Shown: positions 1-10,450, numbered from the stretch's first letter. The stretch is 64,000 nt of DNA from Zwartia hollandica (GCF_019923725.1 NZ_JAHXRI010000004.1:124001-188000), one strand, 5' to 3'. The notes: generated by a model from the letters alone, not told the origin. Made by a program: numbers and translations.

Positions 1-52
1 ACCTTTGCGTATTGAATTCAAGTCGTCGTACAACCCTTACGCTGATAATTAA
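1..52 (+). CDS. der: GTPase Der (EngA), C-terminal end only
   Basis: The reading frame entering at base 2 gives PLRIEFKSSYNPYADN and stops with TAA at 50-52. This matches the usual end of the ribosome-assembly GTPase Der, whose KH-like C-terminal domain finishes with a (T)PxRIxF...NPYA pattern. Only 16 codons lie in the window. The gene order der, hisC, hfq is typical of Burkholderiales, which supports the call. No catalytic part of the protein is visible here. Confidence 0.7.
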   Translation, partial: PLRIEFKSSYNPYADN

Positions 53-78
53 TGTTAACGCGCTAACAGCGAGCCCTT

Positions 79-1149
79 ATGAGTCGTTTCTGGAATAGCC
101 TAGTATCCAAGTTAGAGCCCTATGTGCCCGGTGAACAACCGCGCGTTCAAAATCTGATTAAGCTCAATACAAACGAGCATCCCTATGGGCCATCGCCTAA
201 GGTATTGGCGGCTATCGCTGGGCAAACCAATGACAACCTGCGTTTGTATCCCGATCCTACGGCGCAAGAACTGCGCGAGGTTATTGCGAGACGTTTTGGT
301 TTGACTGCCGCGCATGTGTTTGTCGGCAACGGATCGGATGAAGTGTTAGGTCATGCGTTTCATGCCCTACTCAAGCATGAAGCGCCGATTTTGTTTCCGG
401 ACATCACCTATAGTTTTTATCCGGTGTATTGCGGACTCTATGAGATTGCTTATAAGGCCATTGCTCTGGATGAGGAATTTAAAATTCGGGTGCAAGACTA
501 TCTACCCGATGGGCAAGCAAAAGCGGGTGGGATTATTTTTCCAAATCCTAATGCACCCACTGGGATTGCCCAGCCTCTGACCCAGATCGAACGCGTGATA
601 GCGGGTAACCCGGATATTGTGGTGGTGGTGGACGAGGCTTACGTTGACTTCGGTGCGCAAACTGCGGCGGGACTCATCGCCCGCTACCCTAACTTGCTTG
701 TCGTGCACACCATGTCCAAAGCCTACTCACTTGCTGGTTTGCGCGTAGGATTTGCACTTGGACATCCTGATCTGATTCAGGGTCTAGACAGAGTTAAGAA
801 TAGCTTTAACTCATACCCACTTGATCGACTTGCGCTAGCTGGGGCACAGGCGGCAGTGGAGGATCAGATTTACTTTGAACAGGCGCGCGATGCGGTGGTA
901 CGCAGCCGAGAAGCACTCACGCGCGATTTACAAAGCTTGGGCTTCGTGGTGTTGCCCTCGGCGGCAAACTTTATTTTTGTACGCCATCCGGCGCATACTG
1001 GTGAATCGTTGGCGAGTGCCTTGCGGGCCCGTCATATTCTCGTGAGACATTTCAAGCTTCCGCGCATCTCGAATCATCTGCGTATCACGATCGGAACAGA
1101 TGAGCAGTGCAATCAATTGGTAGCTGCTTGTCGAGAAATATTAAAGTAA
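79..1149 (+). CDS. hisC: Histidinol-phosphate aminotransferase HisC
   Basis: PLP-dependent enzyme of histidine synthesis that interconverts imidazole-acetol phosphate and histidinol phosphate. At 356 residues it has the usual family length. Visible marks are the N-terminal [12 protein letters not shown] substrate segment, PNPNAPTG near residue 155, DEAYVDFG near 185, the PLP lysine in SKAYSLAG near K214, and a C-terminal RITIGTDEQ segment. The ATG at 79 lies 26 bp after the der stop, with a small inverted repeat (TGTTA/TAACA, 53-68) between and only a weak ribosome site. It lies apart from any other his gene except hisZ 4 kb downstream. hisC paralogues are common, so this may be one of several copies. 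Confidence 0.93.
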   Translation: MSRFWNSLVSKLEPYVPGEQPRVQNLIKLNTNEHPYGPSPKVLAAIAGQTNDNLRLYPDPTAQELREVIARRFGLTAAHVFVGNGSDEVLGHAFHALLKHEAPILFPDITYSFYPVYCGLYEIAYKAIALDEEFKIRVQDYLPDGQAKAGGIIFPNPNAPTGIAQPLTQIERVIAGNPDIVVVVDEAYVDFGAQTAAGLIARYPNLLVVHTMSKAYSLAGLRVGFALGHPDLIQGLDRVKNSFNSYPLDRLALAGAQAAVEDQIYFEQARDAVVRSREALTRDLQSLGFVVLPSAANFIFVRHPAHTGESLASALRARHILVRHFKLPRISNHLRITIGTDEQCNQLVAACREILK

Positions 1150-1356
1150 TTTATTAAAATATAATTATAAGTTATTGATTTAAATATATATTAATCATGT
1201 AAAGTGTAAGTGAGCTTTAGTGAGTATATTTAGTAATAATTTGTGTATGTCACTAGCATCCCGAGGGAAAACCCTGTAGAGTATTACTTAAGATTTCGTC
1301 GCACAACGCAGCTTAGGTGAGGCGTAGTCGCTAACAACAATATAAGGAGCCTGCCA
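1150..1356 (+). promoter_or_regulatory. AT-rich leader and likely promoter region of hfq
   Basis: This 207-bp gap has a very AT-rich first half (about 1150-1250, runs such as AAATATATATTAA) unlike the flanking genes, then a more balanced second half ending in AAGGAG (1343-1348), eight bases before the hfq ATG. Several TATAAT-like words are present, so no single promoter can be chosen. The AT-rich block is probably a promoter with upstream elements for hfq-hflX-hflK-hflC. Confidence 0.35.
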
Positions 1357-1605
1357 ATGAGCAACAAAGGGCAAACTTTGCAAGATCCCTTCTTGAACGC
1401 TTTGCGTAAAGAGCACATCCCAGTGTCTATATATCTGGTGAATGGGATCAAACTCCAGGGTCAGGTCGAGTCCTTCGACCAGTACGTTGTTCTACTGCGC
1501 AACACGGTAACCCAAATGGTGTACAAGCACGCAATCTCGACAGTAGTACCTGCACGCGCTGTCAGTCTGCCCACAGAGGGCGTTGGCGAAACTGCTGCTG
1601 AATAA
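1357..1605 (+). CDS. hfq: RNA chaperone Hfq
   Basis: Sm-like hexameric RNA chaperone that pairs small RNAs with mRNAs. The 82-residue protein starts [14 protein letters not shown] and carries the Sm1 motif ([19 protein letters not shown]) and the Sm2 motif [10 protein letters not shown] near residues 55-64, with the RNA-binding KH pair in it. The C-terminal tail is short and acidic (about 15 residues), as in other betaproteobacteria and unlike the long E. coli tail. A strong AAGGAG ribosome site precedes the ATG. hflX starts 18 bp downstream, so the two are probably co-transcribed. Confidence 0.97.
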   Translation: MSNKGQTLQDPFLNALRKEHIPVSIYLVNGIKLQGQVESFDQYVVLLRNTVTQMVYKHAISTVVPARAVSLPTEGVGETAAE

Positions 1606-1623
1606 CTCGTCCGGAGTCAGCGC

Positions 1624-2730
1624 ATGCGTGCGTTGATTGTTAGCGTCGACCTTGGTTCGCCAGATTATCAGGCACATGCACAAGAGTTCGAAATGTTGGC
1701 GACTGGTGCCGGGGCTGTGCTCGTCGGTACGCTTAAGGCTCGGCGTCAGCGTCCTGACGCAGCCTACTTCATTGGGTCGGGCAAGGTGCAGGAAGGTGTC
1801 CTGCTTGCCGAACAGGGCGAAGCTGAAGTGGTCTTGTTTGACCAGCCTTTGTCTCCGGCCCAGCAGCGCAACCTAGAGCGGCAATTTAATTTGCGTGTGG
1901 TTGATCGCGTCGCTCTAATTTTGGATATTTTTGCACTGCGTGCCAAAAGCCATGAGGGAAAGCTTCAAGTCGAGCTTGCTCAGTTACAGCACCTGTCTAC
2001 ACGATTGACGCGAATGTGGTCCCACCTCGAGCGTCAGCGCGGTGGCATCGGAATGCGAGGTCCGGGCGAATCCCAGCTCGAGATGGATCGCCGGATGATC
2101 GGCGCCAAAGTGCGGGTATTACGCGAGCGACTCGAACGTGTCCAGAGGCAACGCACCACACAGCGTCGCTCTCGTGCTCGCGGTGCGACACTTTCTGTAT
2201 CGTTGGTGGGTTACACCAACGCAGGTAAATCAACGTTATTTAATGCGATGACGCGAGCAGGTGCTTATGCCGCGGACCAGCTCTTTGCCACGCTTGACAC
2301 GACAACGCGACGCGTATGGATTGAGGGGGCAGGGCAAATTACCCTCTCGGATACTGTGGGCTTTATTCGCGATTTACCCACTACACTGATCGCCGCTTTT
2401 AGAGCAACGCTCGAAGAAGCCATTCACGCGGACTTATTGCTGCATATTGTTGATGCCGCAAGCCCTCAGCGCGATGAGCAGATTCACGAAGTGAACAAGG
2501 TTTTAAGGGAGATCGGCGCAGCGGATATCCCTTGTATCTTGGTCTACAACAAGATCGACCTGGTAGGGCTTGAGCCGCGGGTCGAGCAAGATGAGCATGG
2601 TACGATTTGCCGTGTGTTTTTAAGTGCCCAGCAACGCGACGGCCTAGGTGGCTTACGCGAAGCAATCAGTCAATTTGCTTTACTTTCGGATAACAATGCG
2701 ATTTCTAACCAGAATATTCAACCTGAATGA
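1624..2730 (+). CDS. hflX: GTPase HflX
   Basis: Ribosome-associated GTPase that splits stalled or stress-damaged 70S ribosomes. The 368-residue protein has the N-terminal glycine-rich HflX domain, with the HLERQRGGIGMRGPGE signature near residues 138-153. The G domain has Walker A GYTNAGKST near 195, a DTVGFIRDLP G3 segment and NKIDL as G4. The C-terminal domain is short. It lies between hfq and hflK as in most proteobacteria. Its last 35 bases overlap the start chosen for hflK, which suggests coupled translation. Confidence 0.96.
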   Translation: MRALIVSVDLGSPDYQAHAQEFEMLATGAGAVLVGTLKARRQRPDAAYFIGSGKVQEGVLLAEQGEAEVVLFDQPLSPAQQRNLERQFNLRVVDRVALILDIFALRAKSHEGKLQVELAQLQHLSTRLTRMWSHLERQRGGIGMRGPGESQLEMDRRMIGAKVRVLRERLERVQRQRTTQRRSRARGATLSVSLVGYTNAGKSTLFNAMTRAGAYAADQLFATLDTTTRRVWIEGAGQITLSDTVGFIRDLPTTLIAAFRATLEEAIHADLLLHIVDAASPQRDEQIHEVNKVLREIGAADIPCILVYNKIDLVGLEPRVEQDEHGTICRVFLSAQQRDGLGGLREAISQFALLSDNNAISNQNIQPE

Positions 2731-4000
2731 TCCCGGCTGGGGCCGTGGCCAGAATGGTGGGGGCAATGAGCCTCCCAAAGACGGGAATCAGCCGCCCCGT
2801 CGTCCGTCACAACAAAATGGCCCCCCAGACTTGGACCAAGTTTGGCGAGATTTCAGTGAGCGTTTGGGCGGTTTGTTTGGTCGCAAACAAGGTGGCGGCA
2901 ATCGAGCTCCTTCGCAGGGACCGAGCGGCCCAACGCCTCGCCAATCTAAAATTGGTCTGGGTGTAATCGCTGCTGCTGCGTTGGCCTTGTGGTTGGCGAG
3001 CGGCTTTTTTATTGTTCAGGAAGGTCAGGTCGCGGTCTTGACCCAGTTCGGTAAATACAAGTCGACGGCCTTGGCTGGCTTCCAATGGCGTATGCCTTTC
3101 CCGATTCAGGCTCACGAAATCGTCAATCTGTCCCAGTTGCGGACGTTCGAAGTGGGTTTTCGCAGCACGGCGCGCAATCGTGTGTTGCCCGAATCTTTGA
3201 TGTTGACTGATGACGAGAACATTGTTGATGTTCAATTCGTTGTGCAATATCGTCTGCGTGCTGACGGCGCGCCAGACTATCTCTTTAAGACCAAAGATCC
3301 AGACGAGTCGGTGCGTCAAGCCGCACAGACCGCAATGCGGGAAGTTGTAGGTAAACGTCCGATGGATGTTGTCCTTTACGAGGGACGTACTGCTGTTGCA
3401 GTGGATGTACAAAAGCTGATGCAACAGATCCTAGATCGTTACGAAACGGGTGTTCAAGTTAGTAGCGTGGCCATCCAAAACGTACAGCCACCGGAGCAGG
3501 TTCAAGCGGCATTTGATGACGCGGTGAAAGCAGGGCAAGATCGCGAACGTCAGATCAACGAAGGGCAAGCCTATCGTAATCAAATCGTTCCGATGGCTGC
3601 CGGACAATCTTCACGGATGCTTGAGCAAGCAGAAGGCTACCGTGCACGTATCGTCGGTAATGCGGTGGGTGACGCTGCACGCTTTACAAGCGTCTTAGCG
3701 GAATACAAAAAATCGCCTTTGGTGATTCGTGAACGTATGTATCTGGAGACGATGCAACAGATGTACACCAGTGCAAGCAAAATATTGGTGGATACCAAGG
3801 GGTCGACCAACATGCTTTATTTGCCGCTGGATAAGTTGGCTCAGCAAGCGGCACAGGGCGCAGCGCGTCCCGTGACAGCGCCTTCGATGCCGTCTACCGC
3901 TCCGGTTATGCCACCACCTTTTGTTCCGCCCGCTCCCGCACAGCGTCCGGCGGCGCAAGGTCCCACCAACACACTGACGCGTGATCGCGGCAGTCGCTAA
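2696..4000 (+). CDS. hflK: FtsH protease modulator subunit HflK
   Basis: Membrane-anchored SPFH/band 7 protein that joins HflC in a large periplasmic complex around the FtsH protease. The ATG at 2696 (MRFLTRIFNLNDPGWGRG) is preferred because SLNDPGWG-type starts are usual in the family; an in-frame ATG at 2648 would lengthen the overlap with hflX. The 434 residues show a Gly/Pro/Asn-rich cytoplasmic segment, one transmembrane helix (about IGLGVIAAAALALWLASG), the SPFH domain, a long coiled coil, and a Pro/Ala-rich tail that is longer than in E. coli. hflC follows after 14 bp. Confidence 0.95.
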   Translation: MRFLTRIFNLNDPGWGRGQNGGGNEPPKDGNQPPRRPSQQNGPPDLDQVWRDFSERLGGLFGRKQGGGNRAPSQGPSGPTPRQSKIGLGVIAAAALALWLASGFFIVQEGQVAVLTQFGKYKSTALAGFQWRMPFPIQAHEIVNLSQLRTFEVGFRSTARNRVLPESLMLTDDENIVDVQFVVQYRLRADGAPDYLFKTKDPDESVRQAAQTAMREVVGKRPMDVVLYEGRTAVAVDVQKLMQQILDRYETGVQVSSVAIQNVQPPEQVQAAFDDAVKAGQDRERQINEGQAYRNQIVPMAAGQSSRMLEQAEGYRARIVGNAVGDAARFTSVLAEYKKSPLVIRERMYLETMQQMYTSASKILVDTKGSTNMLYLPLDKLAQQAAQGAARPVTAPSMPSTAPVMPPPFVPPAPAQRPAAQGPTNTLTRDRGSR

Positions 4001-4014
4001 GCAGAGGATCGATC

Positions 4015-4887
4015 ATGAATAGATTACTTCCCCTGTTGATCGCTTTAGTTATTGCGGTCGTCGCTTTTTCCTCGTCGGTGTTTGTCGTGCGCGAACGCGA
4101 CTACGCTCTGGTGTTTGCATTAGGTGAGGTCAAGAGAGTTATTTCTGAGCCTGGTCTCTATTTCAAACTGCCACCGCCTCTTCAAAATGTGGTTACTCTT
4201 GATAAGCGTTTGTTGACGATCGACTTGCAAGAAGCCGAGCGGATTCAAACCTCGGAAAAGAAGAACCTTCTTATCGATTCGTTTGTGAAGTGGCGCGTTG
4301 TGGATCCGAGGTTGTATTACGTGACCTTCGGTGGCAATGAGCGCGCAGCGCGTGAGCGTCTGCAGGCGCAGATCCGCGACGCATTGAACGCTTCGGTCAA
4401 CGTGCGCACGGTGAAAGATGTGGTTTCATTAGAGCGTGATGTCATCATGCAAGAAGTGCTCACCAACGTAGCAAAACGTGCCGAAGGGCTGGGGGTACAG
4501 ATCGTAGACGTGCGCCTCAAGCGTATTGAGTTTGCGCCAGAAATTGCTGAGTCCGTGTATCGGCGGATGGAGTCTGAGCGAATTCGAGTCGCTAACGAGC
4601 AACGTTCAATTGGTGCAGCCGAGGGCGAAAAAATCCGTGCTGAAGCGGATCGTCAGCGTGAGCAGATTGTCGCTGAAGCGTACGGTCGCGCTCAAGCCAT
4701 CATGGGCGAGGGCGATGCCCAAGCTGCAGGGATTTACGCAAAAGCCTATGGCGAAGATCTTGGCTTCTACAGCTTTTACAAGAGCTTAGAGGGTTACAAA
4801 GCATCTTTTGGTAAGCCTGGTGATGTCTTGGTCGTTGACCCGAGCTCCGACTTTTTCAAGTACTTAAAGTCATCTTCGGGTAAGTAG
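4015..4887 (+). CDS. hflC: FtsH protease modulator subunit HflC
   Basis: Partner of HflK in the complex that encloses and modulates FtsH. The 290-residue protein has an N-terminal signal-anchor helix (residues 5-25), an SPFH domain beginning FVVRERDYALVFALGEV, and a helical segment rich in Glu, Arg and Ala (EKIRAEADRQREQIVAEA). Length and layout are normal. It is the last gene of the hfq-hflX-hflK-hflC block: a clear intrinsic terminator follows the stop codon directly. The small DUF2065 gene that often follows hflC is absent here. Confidence 0.96.
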   Translation: MNRLLPLLIALVIAVVAFSSSVFVVRERDYALVFALGEVKRVISEPGLYFKLPPPLQNVVTLDKRLLTIDLQEAERIQTSEKKNLLIDSFVKWRVVDPRLYYVTFGGNERAARERLQAQIRDALNASVNVRTVKDVVSLERDVIMQEVLTNVAKRAEGLGVQIVDVRLKRIEFAPEIAESVYRRMESERIRVANEQRSIGAAEGEKIRAEADRQREQIVAEAYGRAQAIMGEGDAQAAGIYAKAYGEDLGFYSFYKSLEGYKASFGKPGDVLVVDPSSDFFKYLKSSSGK

Positions 4888-4911
4888 AAAAGGGGGCTTT
4901 AGCCCCCTTTT
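4888..4911 (+). terminator. Rho-independent terminator after hflC
   Basis: AAAAGGGGGCT (4888-4898) pairs perfectly with AGCCCCCTTTT (4901-4911) across a two-base TT loop and ends in a T-rich tract. It begins one base after the hflC stop and separates the hfl genes from hisZ. Confidence 0.92.
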
Positions 4912-4941
4912 CGTTTGTCCAAACAGAGCGCACATAATAGG

Positions 4942-4947
4942 TATAAT
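4942..4947 (+). promoter_or_regulatory. Candidate -10 box for hisZ-purA
   Basis: A perfect TATAAT lies between the hflC terminator and the hisZ start. No good -35 sits at 16-18 bp: TTGTCC at 4915-4920 is 21 bp away. Activity would need another factor or a weak -35. The box would place the start of RNA just upstream of the leader hairpin at 4975-5004. Confidence 0.45.
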
Positions 4948-4974
4948 GCGCTGTAAGCTTTATCGATTGTTCTG

Positions 4975-5012
4975 GCGGCTTGCCGGGCTTACGCCCCAAG
5001 CCGCTTTTGTTT
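4975..5012 (+). terminator. Terminator-like hairpin in the hisZ leader (possible attenuator)
   Basis: GCGGCTTG (4975-4982) pairs with CAAGCCGC (4997-5004). Inside it GGGC (4985-4988) pairs with GCCC (4993-4996) around a TTAC loop. TTTTGTTT follows (5005-5012). The structure lies downstream of the TATAAT at 4942 and 13 bases before the hisZ ATG, so it would act on RNA started there. It could also be a second terminator for hflC read-through. No short histidine-rich leader peptide was seen. Confidence 0.6.
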
Positions 5013-5025
5013 GGGTATTCGTTTT

Positions 5026-6189
5026 ATGAAAGGCAATTGGTTGCTGCCCGAAAGTCTGGCTGATATGTTGCCAGCCGAGGCACGACGCATCGAAGACCTG
5101 CGACGCATACTACTTGACTCGTTCCGTACCTACGGCTTCGAGCTGGTCGCGCCGCCCTTGGTCGAATACATTGAGTCGCTGCTTTCCGGCACGGGCAGCG
5201 ACCTGAATCTGCGCACCAGCAAGTTGGTGGACCAGTTATCTGGTCGCACCTTAGGGATCCGCGCAGATATGACACCGCAAGTCACTCGCATTGATGCCCA
5301 TTTGCTCAATCGGTTAGGCGTCACGCGCTTGTGTTACTGCGGCCCCGTGTTACATGCTCGTCCCGCCGGCTTGCTCGCAAACCGTGAGCTGCTCCAGATC
5401 GGGGCTGAGATATACGGCCACGCTGGGTTCGAGGCGGACCTCGAGATTATTCATTTAGCGCTTGATAGCGTGCGGTTGGCCGGAGTCCAGACTTTGCGCC
5501 TTGATCTTTGTCATGCAGGTCTGGTGCGCAGTTTGATTGAAACAGATCCTAAGGCTGTGTCTCGTGCGGACGAGATCATGGCGTTGCTGCGTGATAAAGA
5601 CCTACCTGGGTTGACACAGTTAGGTACGGGCAGCGACGCCTTATTGCCCGCAACGGTTGGGGCATTGGTCCGTTTGCCTCAGCTCTATGGCGATTTAACG
5701 GTGCTTGAGCGCGCGCGCAAAGAGCTTCCGCGTTTGCCTGGTGTTGTTGCGGCGCTAGACACACTCGAGCACCTGCTGGGTGCGCTCGATGATGTATCTG
5801 TCGGTATTGATCTGGCGGATGTAGGCACATATGGCTATCACTCGGGCGTAACTTTTTCCGTTTATGCACAAGGCTGGCACGATGCGATCGTACAAGGCGG
5901 ACGTTACGACGACGTGAGCCGCGCCTTTGGACGCGCACGTCCCGCAACGGGCTTTAGTCTGGATCTACGAAAGCTTGTAGATGGTTTGGTACCTGCGCGC
6001 CCAGCACCAGCAATTCGTGCGCCGGCAGGACAAGATGCAGCATTGCGACAGGCTATTTACGCTCTGCGCCAGACTGGCAATATTGTCGTTCAGGTCTTTC
6101 CTGGCGAGGTTGCTACGCATGATGAATTTATGTTTGACCGACAGCTTGTCTTGCTCGATGGTCAATGGGTTGTGCAACAGGTTTTATAG
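5026..6189 (+). CDS. hisZ: ATP phosphoribosyltransferase regulatory subunit HisZ
   Basis: Catalytically inactive HisRS-like paralogue that forms a complex with the short form of HisG and controls the first step of histidine synthesis. The chosen ATG gives [10 protein letters not shown], the usual family start; an upstream in-frame TTG at 5011 falls in the leader T-tract and is unlikely. The 387 residues keep the class II synthetase motifs (LRADMTPQ-like [19 protein letters not shown]) but not the tRNA-binding domain. Its position next to purA is standard in betaproteobacteria. Its presence implies that a short-form hisG lies elsewhere. Confidence 0.94.
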   Translation: MKGNWLLPESLADMLPAEARRIEDLRRILLDSFRTYGFELVAPPLVEYIESLLSGTGSDLNLRTSKLVDQLSGRTLGIRADMTPQVTRIDAHLLNRLGVTRLCYCGPVLHARPAGLLANRELLQIGAEIYGHAGFEADLEIIHLALDSVRLAGVQTLRLDLCHAGLVRSLIETDPKAVSRADEIMALLRDKDLPGLTQLGTGSDALLPATVGALVRLPQLYGDLTVLERARKELPRLPGVVAALDTLEHLLGALDDVSVGIDLADVGTYGYHSGVTFSVYAQGWHDAIVQGGRYDDVSRAFGRARPATGFSLDLRKLVDGLVPARPAPAIRAPAGQDAALRQAIYALRQTGNIVVQVFPGEVATHDEFMFDRQLVLLDGQWVVQQVL

Positions 6190-6256
6190 GCCCCGAGGCC
6201 ATTCACTGCATAGCTTTGCGGTGAACTCTCGGTGAGAACGTTAGTTCAAAACTTAA

Positions 6257-7569
<1,313 letters not shown>

Positions 7570-7570
<1 letters not shown>

Positions 7571-8097
7571 TGAGCTCAGCCGAACAAAGCAACACCGACC
7601 TGTGGGTGGATTGGGATCAGTATCATCGTTTGATCGAGCAGTTGATCGTCCAGGTACACCAGTCTGGCTGGGAGTTCGATCAGATCCTCTGTCTGGCGCG
7701 CGGTGGGATGCGCGTTGGGGATATTTTCTCGCGTGTATTTGATCGACCTCTGGCGACACTCGCTACGAGCAGCTACCGGGAAGAGGCGGGTACGAAGCAA
7801 GGTAGTCTGGCCATAGCGCCTTTTGTGACGATGGCGAATGGAACCTTGACTGGCCGGATTTTGATCGTTGATGATATGGTCGATTCTGGGCAAACCTTCG
7901 ATCTGATCCGAGCACACTTGTTACGAACCTATCCGTCGATCACCGAATTGCGCTCTGCCGTGCTTTGGTACAAAGCGCACTCGGTGGTTACACCTGATTA
8001 TTTTGTGCAAAAACTGGACCATAATCCCTGGATTCATCAGCCCTTTGAGGCCTATGACGAGATGGATGTGCAGGATTTAGTCAAAAAGTGGTCTTAA
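7570..8097 (+). CDS. Phosphoribosyltransferase family protein (purine salvage type)
   Basis: Type I phosphoribosyltransferase fold of 175 residues. The PRPP-binding motif LIVDDMVDSGQTF lies near residues 97-109, and an ILCLARGGMRVGDIFSR segment near 38-54 matches the N-terminal loop of COG2236-type enzymes related to xanthine/hypoxanthine phosphoribosyltransferases. The base specificity cannot be read from the sequence. It overlaps the purA stop by one base (TGATG), so it is made together with PurA. That pairing suggests a role in balancing purine synthesis and salvage; this role is an inference. Confidence 0.85.
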
Positions 8098-8120
8098 CCC
8101 CTGCGAAATTAGCGGTTTCA

Positions 8121-8129
8121 TGCTATGAT
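8121..8129 (+). promoter_or_regulatory. Extended -10 promoter of rpsU-dnaG-rpoD
   Basis: TGCTATGAT matches the extended -10 consensus (TGN then TATGAT at 8124-8129) and lies about 50 bases before the rpsU ATG. No good -35 is present, which is acceptable for extended -10 promoters. It would drive the macromolecular synthesis operon. Confidence 0.5.
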
Positions 8130-8179
8130 GACAGGCTATTTTGCTGTTTAACCGTTGTTATTTTTACGTCAAGCATCCT

Positions 8180-8392
8180 ATGCCTATCGTTCGTCTGAAA
8201 GAAAACGAGCCCTTCGAAGCCGCACTGCGTCGCTTCAAGCGCACCATCGAAAAAACCGGTCTGTTGACTGAGTTGCGTGCTCGCGAGTTCTACGAAAAAC
8301 CCACTGCTGAGCGCAAGCGCAAGCAGGCTGCAGCCGTTAAGCGTCATTACAAGCGCATCCGCAGCCAGCAATTGCCTCCGCGCATGTACTAA
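8180..8392 (+). CDS. rpsU: 30S ribosomal protein bS21
   Basis: Small basic ribosomal protein of the 30S platform, needed for pairing of the Shine-Dalgarno sequence. The ATG at 8180 gives the standard 70-residue protein [16 protein letters not shown] with a Lys/Arg-rich second half; upstream in-frame codons give a non-homologous extension and were not used. It is the first gene of the rpsU-dnaG-rpoD operon, conserved across proteobacteria. A hairpin separates it from dnaG, consistent with much higher expression of rpsU than of the primase gene. Confidence 0.96.
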   Translation: MPIVRLKENEPFEAALRRFKRTIEKTGLLTELRAREFYEKPTAERKRKQAAAVKRHYKRIRSQQLPPRMY

Positions 8393-8396
8393 TCCT

Positions 8397-8415
8397 CGGC
8401 GCAGCTCTTGCGCCG
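8397..8415 (+). terminator. Hairpin between rpsU and dnaG
   Basis: CGGCGCA (8397-8403) pairs with TGCGCCG (8409-8415) around a GCTCT loop. No T tract follows, so it is more likely a partial stop or an RNA-stability or processing element than a full terminator. A leaky terminator at this site is known in E. coli. Confidence 0.5.
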
Positions 8416-8434
8416 ATCACGTATGGTCTGATCG

Positions 8435-10390
8435 TTGATCCCAGATTCCTTTATCCAGGATCTCCTTAACCGCGTTGACGTCGCGGATGTGGTCGGACGG
8501 TATGTTCAGTTAAAGAAAGGCGGTATTAACCTTCTCGGTTTGTGCCCCTTTCATAACGAAAAATCCCCTTCATTTACTGTTAGCCCAACTAAGCAGTTCT
8601 ATCACTGTTTCGGTTGCGGAGCCCATGGTAGTGCCATCACGTTCTTGATGGAACACACGGGCGCGAGTTTTCCTGAGGCGGTGCGCACACTTGCGGGCGC
8701 CATCGGGATGACGGTACCTGAAGAAAATCGCAGCCCTGGTCAGCAGGCTGCAACGGCCCGTCGGCGTGAAGAGGTGTCCCAACACACTAAAGCGCTCGAT
8801 GCCGCCCAAAAGCATTATCTGGCTCAACTTCGTGACAGCCCCGCGGCCATTCGCTATCTCAAACAGCGCGGTCTGACTGGAATCATCGCGAAAGAGTTTG
8901 GGCTAGGGTGGGCGAGTGCTGATCGGCAGGCCTTGTCAAAGGTTTTTCCCCACTACGACGATCCAATCCTTGTCGAGTCCGGTCTTGTGATCGAGTCAGA
9001 AGACGGTCGGCGTTATGACCGCTTCCGCGAACGTGTCATGTTTCCGATTCGTAACGTGAAGGGCGAGATTGTTGGATTTGGCGGACGCATTATCGGAAAA
9101 GGTGAGCCCAAGTACCTTAACTCCCCTGAGACCCCGGTTTTTTCTAAGGGTAATGAGCTCTACGGTCTGTTTGAGGCCCGTGCTGCGATCCGCTCTGAAG
9201 GGGCGGTGATCGTCGTTGAGGGCTATATGGATGTGGTTGGGCTTGCCCAGCTTGGTGTGCGGAATGCGGTGGCCACCTTGGGTACGGCCACGACACCCAC
9301 GCATATTCAGAAGTTATTGCGCGCAAGCGACAAAATAATATTTAGTTTTGATGGTGACTCTGCTGGTAAGCGTGCCGCCTGGCGCGCCTTGCAGGCATGT
9401 CTTCCCTTGCTGCGTGATGATATTTCTATCCGGTTTTTATTTTTACCAACAGAGCACGATCCAGATAGTTATATCCGGGAATTTGGCGAAGAAGCGTTTC
9501 GTGCTTGCCTCAAGGAATCGGATGCGTTGTCGACGTTCTTTCTGAATGAGTTGGCCTCGCGGCATTCGGTTAAAGAGGTGGAGGGGCGTTCGGCGCTGGT
9601 GCATGAGGCGCGCCCACTGCTTGCGCAGGTGCCGGCTATAACGCTCAAAATTCAATTGCAGAACGAACTGGCGCGGCTGGTGCAACTGACGCCGGAAGAG
9701 TTGGCTCAGTTAATGGCCCAGCTGCCGCCCCCTACGATGGCCGGCTTGCCCGATGCGGGTGGGGCACGTTTTGGCTCTGACCGCACAGGCTACCCGACAG
9801 GGAATCGCAACCCAGAGCAAGAAGCGGCACGTGGGCAGGACCCTGCTGAGGCGGGTGCCTATCGGGGTGAGCCCCTTGGTGGGCGCGAGTCCTTCGGTGG
9901 GCGTTCAAACGCTCGGCAACGAGGGGGCCCTGCGGTTGGAACCAGCAGGCGTTCAGTGACACCGCTTGCTCGGCGATTGCTGCGCTTGTTTTTGACGCAC
10001 CCGGAGCTGATTGATGATTTAGGCGAGCAACAGCTTGAGATTCTCCATCGAGGCCCCAACTTAGAGATGGTACGAGAGTTAATCGTGTTGGCTCAGGCCA
10101 CTGGAGCGCGCCACGTGGGGGCTCTCATACAAGTGGCAGACCCAGGGGCTGATCTTGGTGTGTTGCTGGCGTCGGTTGCGGCCGACTTGATGGCTCAGGA
10201 AACCTTGCCCAACCCTCAGGCAGAATGGGAAGATGCAGTCCGCCGTATCGAATTAGAGAGTTTGAAGGCTGAGCAAGAGGCATTAATTGCACAAGGTTTA
10301 AATAATTTGCAATCTCAGCAAAATTATCAGGAACTTTCTGGACGCATCTCCCGTCTAATAAAGGTAATCGAATCAGTGAAGGCTAGCTGA
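8435..10390 (+). CDS. dnaG: DNA primase DnaG
   Basis: Makes RNA primers at the replication fork. Of 651 residues, the N-terminal CHC2 zinc finger (CPFH at about 38-41 paired with CFGC about 20 residues later) is followed by the RNA polymerase domain, then a TOPRIM core (VVEGYMDVVG near 258, FSFDGDSAGK near 304). A Gly/Arg/Pro-rich linker (about 430-510) and the DnaB-binding C-terminal helices come last. The start is a rare TTG: the only nearby upstream ATG (8423) opens a two-codon frame that ends at once. A poor ribosome site plus TTG predicts low translation, as expected for primase. Confidence 0.95.
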   Translation: MIPDSFIQDLLNRVDVADVVGRYVQLKKGGINLLGLCPFHNEKSPSFTVSPTKQFYHCFGCGAHGSAITFLMEHTGASFPEAVRTLAGAIGMTVPEENRSPGQQAATARRREEVSQHTKALDAAQKHYLAQLRDSPAAIRYLKQRGLTGIIAKEFGLGWASADRQALSKVFPHYDDPILVESGLVIESEDGRRYDRFRERVMFPIRNVKGEIVGFGGRIIGKGEPKYLNSPETPVFSKGNELYGLFEARAAIRSEGAVIVVEGYMDVVGLAQLGVRNAVATLGTATTPTHIQKLLRASDKIIFSFDGDSAGKRAAWRALQACLPLLRDDISIRFLFLPTEHDPDSYIREFGEEAFRACLKESDALSTFFLNELASRHSVKEVEGRSALVHEARPLLAQVPAITLKIQLQNELARLVQLTPEELAQLMAQLPPPTMAGLPDAGGARFGSDRTGYPTGNRNPEQEAARGQDPAEAGAYRGEPLGGRESFGGRSNARQRGGPAVGTSRRSVTPLARRLLRLFLTHPELIDDLGEQQLEILHRGPNLEMVRELIVLAQATGARHVGALIQVADPGADLGVLLASVAADLMAQETLPNPQAEWEDAVRRIELESLKAEQEALIAQGLNNLQSQQNYQELSGRISRLIKVIESVKAS

Positions 10391-10450
10391 TTCGGTTAAA
10401 ATCAAAGGCTTTCTCGGCACATCTCACAGACAACTCAGACAAGAGCAATC

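Noticed and set aside
2807-3424. A 205-codon minus-strand frame inside hflK
   Set aside because: It lies wholly antisense to a well-conserved gene, and the product shows no recognisable domain.
5011-5025. TTG at 5011 as start of hisZ
   Set aside because: It falls in the T tract of the leader hairpin, and the ATG at 5026 gives the usual family N-terminus.
10391-10450. Separate promoter for rpoD at the TAAAAT word in the dnaG-rpoD gap
   Set aside because: No acceptable -35 at the right distance; the known operon structure explains expression.
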